From Streptomyces spinosisporus (GTDB lineage: Bacteria > Actinomycetota > Actinomycetes > Streptomycetales > Streptomycetaceae): a stretch of DNA of 64,000 bases. The stretch covers positions 124,001 to 188,000 of the forward strand of contig NZ_JALDAX010000010.1 of assembly GCF_022698145.1 (NCBI RefSeq), written 5' to 3'. Below the pieces are notes generated by a model. It had not been told where the DNA came from, did not search any database, and worked only from the letters and a program-made list of their open reading frames with translations. Of the stretch, positions 59,580-64,000 are shown piece by piece. The position numbers and the translations under genes are program-made. The stretch's first letter is position 1. Each line of letters opens with the position of its first letter.

Positions 59580-60605
59580 TCAGAGCACCTTCTTGTCGGT
59601 CGTGCCGTCGGCCGCGGCGTCGGAGGGGCCGTCGCCGTGGCCGGAACCGGAATTGTCCCCCGAGCCACCGGGCGGTTCGTCCGCCGGGGCGCTCGCCGGG
59701 CCGGCCTCGGTGGCCGTCCCCTCGGACGCCGGGCGGATGTTCTCGGTGCGGATGTCCTGCGGGCCGAAGTCCTCGGGGTCCACGTCCCAGGGCTCGTCCT
59801 CGGCCGGTGGCCTGCGCAGCAGGGCGATCGAGCCGGAGACCGTCGTCGCCTTCAGGCTGCCGTTGCCCGAGCCGAGTCGTCCGGTGATCCGCTTGGCGCC
59901 CCACTGGCCGCTGACCCGCAGGTCCTCGAAGGCGTTGGAGACCGTGCCGCTCGCGGTGTTCGCCTCCACCTCCGCGTCCACCGGGTGGGGCAGCCGGATG
60001 GCGATCTCGCCCGAGACGCTGGTGAGGTTGACGTCCGTCCGGCGGCCGGTCGGGTCGATGTCGACGATCATCGAGCCGCTCACCGAGTCCGCCTTGACGG
60101 ACGAACCCGCCTCGACCACGGTCAGGTCCCCGGAGACGGAGTTGAACCTGAGGTCCCCGCTGAGGGCCTGTGCCTCCACGCTTCCCGAGACGGTGTCGGC
60201 GCGGACCGGACCGGTCAGTCCCACCAGGGTGGTGTCGCCGGTGACGCCCTTGACCTCCGCGCGGGCCTCCAGCCCGGAGAGCACGGCGGTGGCGCCGACG
60301 ACGCCCACCTCGACCCGGGTGCCGGTCGGAACGGCGAGGGAGACGACGGCGCTGCGCCGCCAACCCTTGCGGTCGAGCCACTTGAGGAAGCCCTTCCAGG
60401 GCAGGTCGTCGTAGGCGACCGTGAGGGTGCTGCCCTGCTGGGTCACGGCGAGGGGCGGGCCCTCGATCTGGGTGACCTCGAGGCGGGCGGAACCTTCGTC
60501 GGTCCCCACCACGTTGACCGTGCCGTTGACGATGCGTACGTGGAGCTCTCGCACGCGCTCGTCGAACGTCAGCTTCCTCGGCTCCGTGACGGACCACTCG
60601 GACAT
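59580..60605 (-). CDS. DUF4097 beta-strand-repeat protein
   Basis: A 341-residue protein. Repeated strands of the type TVSGSVEAQALSGDLRFNSVSGDLTVVEAGSSVKADSVSGS form a beta-helix-like fold (DUF4097/LiaF-like). The C-terminal 80 residues are disordered. No signal peptide is seen. The fold is common next to PadR and envelope-stress regulators; role unknown. ATG 60605 is the start of MSEWSVTEPRKLTFDE. Confidence 0.8.
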   Translation of the reverse strand: MSEWSVTEPRKLTFDERVRELHVRIVNGTVNVVGTDEGSARLEVTQIEGPPLAVTQQGSTLTVAYDDLPWKGFLKWLDRKGWRRSAVVSLAVPTGTRVEVGVVGATAVLSGLEARAEVKGVTGDTTLVGLTGPVRADTVSGSVEAQALSGDLRFNSVSGDLTVVEAGSSVKADSVSGSMIVDIDPTGRRTDVNLTSVSGEIAIRLPHPVDAEVEANTASGTVSNAFEDLRVSGQWGAKRITGRLGSGNGSLKATTVSGSIALLRRPPAEDEPWDVDPEDFGPQDIRTENIRPASEGTATEAGPASAPADEPPGGSGDNSGSGHGDGPSDAAADGTTDKKVL

Positions 60606-60633
60606 CGTGCAGACCTCCCCGTCGCAACGCGCC

Positions 60634-60667
60634 ATATCGCGTCTTCTTCAATTCACGATATATCGCG
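60634..60667. promoter_or_regulatory. Putative PadR operator
   Basis: ATATCGCG occurs at 60634-60641 and 60660-60667, the second within CGATATATCG (60656-60665). These AT-rich repeats, unusual here, lie 29-62 bp upstream of the DUF4097-padR operon start and are likely bound by the PadR protein. Confidence 0.6.
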
Positions 60668-60750
60668 GCGAGGGAAAGTCAAGGCACCCGTTCTGGTGAC
60701 CTGTGACTCCCCAAAATGACCGATGATGCGAATCGCCCTAGTTTGTGACC

Positions 60751-61602
60751 ATGTCGTCGGAAGCCCCACGCACCGGCCCGGCCGGTCCCGCCGCTCCCGG
60801 GCCCGGCGGCCTGTTGCTGTGCCGGGCGGAGCCCGGGTCCGTCGCCCCCGTCGCCCACCTGCTGCGCGAGCGGCTGATGCTCGGCGGTGCCGGCGAGGGC
60901 TGGAGCGTGCTCGTGCCCGAGGGCCGGCCGTGGCTGCACGACGGCGAACCCGTGGACCGTGTCATGACCGGCTGGGCCACCGCCCTCGCGGTCGGCGCGC
61001 CCTGGCCGGTGCTCGCCCTGTGGTGGGACGCCGATCGCGCCGGCTTCACGCTCGCGTCGGGCTTCCGCCGACCCGTCGGCTACGTCTGGCTCGCCAACGG
61101 CACCCCGGCCGGTGAGGACGAGGCGATGCGTACGTTCGCGGCCCGTCTGGGCCTGGACCCGGTGCTCGACGTACAGGCCCTGGACCAGCTGGCGAAGCCC
61201 GGCTCCGGGGGCGATGCCCCCGCACGTCTGCGTGCCCTGCTCGCGTTCCTCACGCGCGCGGGGGTCTCGTTGCCCGCCGGACTCACCCCCGGCGAGCCAG
61301 CCGACCGGCTCCGTGCGGCCGCGGCCGCCCTGCCGGACACCCGCGCCGTCGAGCGCCCCCCTTGGCGCGAGGCGGTGCGCACCGAACTCGACGCCGTGGA
61401 CAGCAGTCGCCTGGGCCCCTGGATGCCCTGGTCCGGAACCCCACGCTCCCGCGCCCTGGCCCTCGCCCAGGTGACAGCCGGCCTCCCCCTCACCGTCCTC
61501 GCCGCACGACGCCGCAACGCCGGCTGGGCCGCGGCGGGGGCGCTCCTACTGGCGCACGGGGCGCTGTCACTGGCGTACGAGGCGCTGCGACCACGCGACT
61601 GA
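60751..61602 (+). CDS. Hypothetical protein with C-terminal membrane segments
   Basis: A 283-residue actinobacterial protein. A cytoplasmic-looking, tryptophan-rich part (AVGAPWPVLALWWDADRAGFTLASGF) is followed by two hydrophobic segments at the end (LTVLAARRRN and AAAGALLLAHGALSLAYEAL). ATG 60751; a GTG at 60745 is possible. No known domain recognised. Confidence 0.6.
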   Translation: MSSEAPRTGPAGPAAPGPGGLLLCRAEPGSVAPVAHLLRERLMLGGAGEGWSVLVPEGRPWLHDGEPVDRVMTGWATALAVGAPWPVLALWWDADRAGFTLASGFRRPVGYVWLANGTPAGEDEAMRTFAARLGLDPVLDVQALDQLAKPGSGGDAPARLRALLAFLTRAGVSLPAGLTPGEPADRLRAAAAALPDTRAVERPPWREAVRTELDAVDSSRLGPWMPWSGTPRSRALALAQVTAGLPLTVLAARRRNAGWAAAGALLLAHGALSLAYEALRPRD

Positions 61603-61667
61603 GGCCGGGGTGGGAACCGGCGACCGCGCTCGCGAAAGCTGCACCTGGCGACGGTTGCTACCCCGAC

Positions 61668-61847
61668 CTACTCGTCCTCCTCGTCATCCAGCCGCGCCAG
61701 CCACGTCGCCAGGCGCTCCACCGGAACCTCGAAGTCCGGGTTGAGGTCGACGAAGGTCCGCAGCTGTTCGGCGAGCCACTCGAAGGTGACCTCCTCCTCG
61801 CCGCGCCGCTTCTCCAGTTCCTCGATGCCGCGGTCGGTGAAGTACAT
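61668..61847 (-). CDS. Short acidic protein, DUF6104-like
   Basis: A 59-residue protein, MYFTDRGIEELEKRRGEEEV to ARLDDEEDE, with a strongly acidic C-terminus. It is an actinobacterial family I recall as DUF6104. Function unknown. The 65 bp between it and the upstream gene are empty. Confidence 0.7.
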   Translation of the reverse strand: MYFTDRGIEELEKRRGEEEVTFEWLAEQLRTFVDLNPDFEVPVERLATWLARLDDEEDE

Positions 61848-61994
61848 GGATCGTGCTCCGTGATGGGTTACGGGGGTTGGCGCGCTCCCTGGGGGGAAGG
61901 ACCATTTCTCCTGGGATGGGTGGGACGGAGAGAGGGCAGTCCTCCCGTTCGTCGGGGGAGACGCAAAAAGCATATGCGGCGATGGGGGAACGCC

Positions 61995-62495
61995 ATGAGC
62001 CAGGACGTGACGCGGGTGGCGCGCATCGCGCTGCCGGACGGGACACCGGTGTGGGCCCGGATCACCGGCACCGAGGAGCTGAGCGCACCGCCGGGACAGC
62101 TGTCCTTCAGCGACGTGGGCTTCGCCGAGCGGGTCGAGGCGAGCGTGGACAGCCTGCACGCGCTCATCAGCGGGGTGGCCCGCTCGCTCGCCGAGCCGCT
62201 GCGCGCGGTGCGCCCCGACGAGGTCAGCGTCGAGTTCGGCATCGAGCTGACCGCGAAGGCCGGCAAGGTCGTCGGCCTGCTCGCCGACGGGGAGGCGAAG
62301 GCCGGCATCACGGTCACCCTGACCTGGAACGGCGGCCCGCCCCCGCTGGACACGCTGCCCGCCGCGCACGCGGACGACCGCACCCCGCCGCCCCCGCCCG
62401 CCCCGCCGTCCGGCGAGCCCACGCGCGCGGGAGCGTCTCCCGGCGCTCCGGTGCACGGCGGCACCTCGGCGGGCGCCGACGGAGCCGGGGCGTGA
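61995..62495 (+). CDS. Trypco1-domain protein (CU044_2847 family)
   Basis: A 166-residue protein. Residues 1-115 form a single domain (RIALPDGTPVWARITGTEEL, then VSVEFGIELTAKAGKVVGLLADGEAKAGITVTLTW) of the trypsin-co-occurring type; a Pro-rich linker ends it. Trypco proteins sit beside trypsin-like proteases in predicted bacterial conflict systems (families described by Aravind and colleagues). The stop overlaps the protease start (GTGA). The start has GGGGGAA upstream. Confidence 0.82.
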   Translation: MSQDVTRVARIALPDGTPVWARITGTEELSAPPGQLSFSDVGFAERVEASVDSLHALISGVARSLAEPLRAVRPDEVSVEFGIELTAKAGKVVGLLADGEAKAGITVTLTWNGGPPPLDTLPAAHADDRTPPPPPAPPSGEPTRAGASPGAPVHGGTSAGADGAGA

Positions 62496-64000
62496 CGCCG
62501 CAGCACGAGGGGGGCGCAACCGGCGGTTTCGACGAGGCCCACCGTGCGCTGCGTGACCTCGTCATGGCGGCGACCGTGCGCATCCATCGCACACGTGTCG
62601 GGTATGCACCTGACGGCCCGGACACCTTTCTCGGCAGCGGCTTCTTCGTCGCCCCGAACTGGGTCCTGACCTGCGCACACGTCGTGTCCGGCGGAGAGGG
62701 GGAGGAGATCGCGGTGATCCACCAGAGCGGACCACAGCAGGCCTCCTCCGTCGTCCTGGGCGAGGTGGCCACCACGCTGCCCCACCAGGCCGGGCAGCCC
62801 CCGGCCGGCAGCTGGCCGGCCCCCGACCTGGCCCTGATCCGGCTGCGGGAGCCGGTGGGCCACGACTGCATGTACGTGTCCGAACGGCCGACGACGTACC
62901 TCAGCGAGGGCAAGGTGCTCTACGCCGGCTGGACGGTCGTCTCGGGACAGCTGCAGATCCTGGACGGGCCGATCGAGGTCCAGGGCACCATCGGCGGCTG
63001 GTCCACGGGTGTGCAGATGCGCCTCGGCCACAACGACCTGCCGTACGGCGTCTCCGGCGGTCCCGTCGTCGACCCGCTGCGCGGCGAGGTCGTCGGCGTC
63101 CTGAAGTCGCGCTCCGACCACGGCCAGGGCGGCACCTGCACCGGCATCGAGCGGTTGCGCACCCTGCCCGTGCCGCAGGACGCCGTGACCGCGGAGCACG
63201 AGGACGTCTACCAGGCGGTCTTCCACGCCCACGACCGCTACCACCGCGACCGCCAGCAGCCCTCCGACTCGCGCCGCCCCACCTGGGCCGACGCACAGCA
63301 GCGGCTCGGTGCCCGGCCCGGCCGCACCCTGGCCCCGGGCGAGCGCACCGAACTGCTGGGCCGGCTCGCCGAACTCCCGCCGCCCACCGGCACCCGGGCC
63401 CTGCTGGACATCGTCGACTCCCTGCCCAACTTCGAGGCCCCGCACCTGCTGCCCGCCCCGCGCGCGTGGCGCGACGGACTCGGCATGCTCTACGAGAACG
63501 CCCGGGACGACGGCCTCCTCAAGCTCGTCATCGACTACACGATGCGGGTGATGCGCGCCGACCGGCCGCTCACCCCCAGCTCCCTGGACGCCGAACACGC
63601 GCTGTGGGACTGGGTGCGCCAGGCGGCGGCGGGTCTCGACAGCGGGTACCGCAGCAGCCTCGCGCGCCGCCGTGAGGAGTGGTCCGCGCTGCGCCGGCGG
63701 CAGCGGACACGGGGGCCGGACGGCGAGGGCGCGACGGGGGAGGGCCGGGACCGCTCCGGCATCGCACCGCCCTGGCCCGGTGCCGCGCCGTCCACCGCGG
63801 CGACGGTGACGCCGGAGTCCGGCCGCGCGGCGGCCGCGGGCACCGGCGGCCACGCGCGCGTGACGCCCCGGCTGACGGTTCTGCTGGAGGTGCTGCGGCG
63901 CGGGTGGGAGCCGGACCGGTGCGACTGGTCCGTCTCCCTGGCCCGACCCGACGGAGACGTACTGCGGCTGCACGAGGCCGAGCGCACCCCGGTGGACCGG
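62492..64000 (+). CDS. Trypsin-like serine protease with effector-associated domain (incomplete at window end)
   Basis: At least 503 residues; no stop before 64000. Residues about 25-230 are a chymotrypsin-fold protease: His63 in VLTCAHVV, Asp112 in PAPDLALIRL and Ser188 in YGVSGGPVVD. No signal peptide, so it is cytoplasmic. A helical region (ERTELLGRLAELPPPTGTRALLDIVDSL to ADRPLTPSSLDAEHALWDWV) resembles an effector-associated or VMAP-type middle domain. A disordered linker leads to a further domain (RLTVLLEVLRRGWEPDRCDWSVSLARP). Coupled to Trypco1 by GTGA. Confidence 0.82.
   Translation, partial: MTPQHEGGATGGFDEAHRALRDLVMAATVRIHRTRVGYAPDGPDTFLGSGFFVAPNWVLTCAHVVSGGEGEEIAVIHQSGPQQASSVVLGEVATTLPHQAGQPPAGSWPAPDLALIRLREPVGHDCMYVSERPTTYLSEGKVLYAGWTVVSGQLQILDGPIEVQGTIGGWSTGVQMRLGHNDLPYGVSGGPVVDPLRGEVVGVLKSRSDHGQGGTCTGIERLRTLPVPQDAVTAEHEDVYQAVFHAHDRYHRDRQQPSDSRRPTWADAQQRLGARPGRTLAPGERTELLGRLAELPPPTGTRALLDIVDSLPNFEAPHLLPAPRAWRDGLGMLYENARDDGLLKLVIDYTMRVMRADRPLTPSSLDAEHALWDWVRQAAAGLDSGYRSSLARRREEWSALRRRQRTRGPDGEGATGEGRDRSGIAPPWPGAAPSTAATVTPESGRAAAAGTGGHARVTPRLTVLLEVLRRGWEPDRCDWSVSLARPDGDVLRLHEAERTPVDR

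Noticed and set aside
61868..63973. A 701-residue minus-strand open frame
   Set aside because: It runs opposite the Trypco1 gene and the trypsin-like protease, whose active-site residues and GTGA coupling are clear.
1..64000. tRNA, rRNA, CRISPR arrays, prophage genes
   Set aside because: No tRNA-like cloverleaf, rRNA stretch, regularly spaced repeat or phage structural gene was seen; the encapsulin is the only HK97-fold protein and has no phage neighbours.

Overview
The window is high-GC DNA (about 70 percent) with GTG starts, ATGA/GTGA gene overlaps and many Streptomyces signature genes: SigR/RsrA, DasR with dasABC, WblE, SigH/UshX, nickel superoxide dismutase, and a cobalamin-riboswitch-controlled nrdAB. 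It is a chromosomal core segment of a Streptomyces species. Gene content and order broadly resemble the S. coelicolor chromosome from sigR to the malic enzyme gene (from memory, not searched). I see no rRNA, tRNA, CRISPR array, phage module or intact transposase.

Layout. 1-5433: a MITE-like element, an SMR efflux gene, aroA-rsgA, an M50 protease, a YedK/SRAP protein and a hydrolase. 5434-12522: sigR-rsrA with its autoregulatory promoter, two HD-domain membrane proteins, a TPR protein, peptide deformylase, a GlxA-type regulator and a small membrane protein. 12489-19056: a lipoprotein, a secreted S53 protease, and nrdA-nrdB behind a cobalamin riboswitch. 19057-21534: an acetyltransferase and an MctP-type monocarboxylate permease pair. 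21754-29672: the chitosugar/N-acetylglucosamine locus (dasR, dasABC, a GH3 hexosaminidase, nagB) with several DasR operators, a triplicated gene-tail/terminator array and a decayed TetR gene. 29673-35611: a PdtaS-type kinase, wblE, a lipid kinase, sigH-ushX and a UBP zinc finger. 35674-38835: a cation/proton antiporter, a PLP enzyme and a peptidoglycan amidase. 39132-41746: a family 2B encapsulin shell plus a prenyl diphosphate synthase.

41920-49284: an acetyltransferase, a reductase-like protein, a YCII (DGPF)/ECF42 sigma pair, VOC proteins, an AraC regulator, a Pit phosphate transporter and PPK2. 49400-50375: sodN and sodX, divergent. 50279-54589: a CGNR regulator, a methyltransferase and a glutamate-type ABC importer. 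55163-57591: malic enzyme and a quinone-oxidoreductase-like protein. 57717-58492: an HTH/Clp-N pair with an apparently leaderless, doubly operated promoter. 58532-60605: PadR and DUF4097. 60751-64000: hypothetical genes, then a Trypco1-trypsin-like protease pair that runs off the window.

Themes. Thiol-oxidative and oxidative stress (sigR-rsrA, sodNX, wblE, sigH), deoxynucleotide supply gated by B12, and nutrient sensing by DasR are all within 50 kb. The least characterised units are the encapsulin/prenyl synthase pair, the Trypco1/trypsin conflict-type system at the right edge, and the HTH/Clp-N operon.
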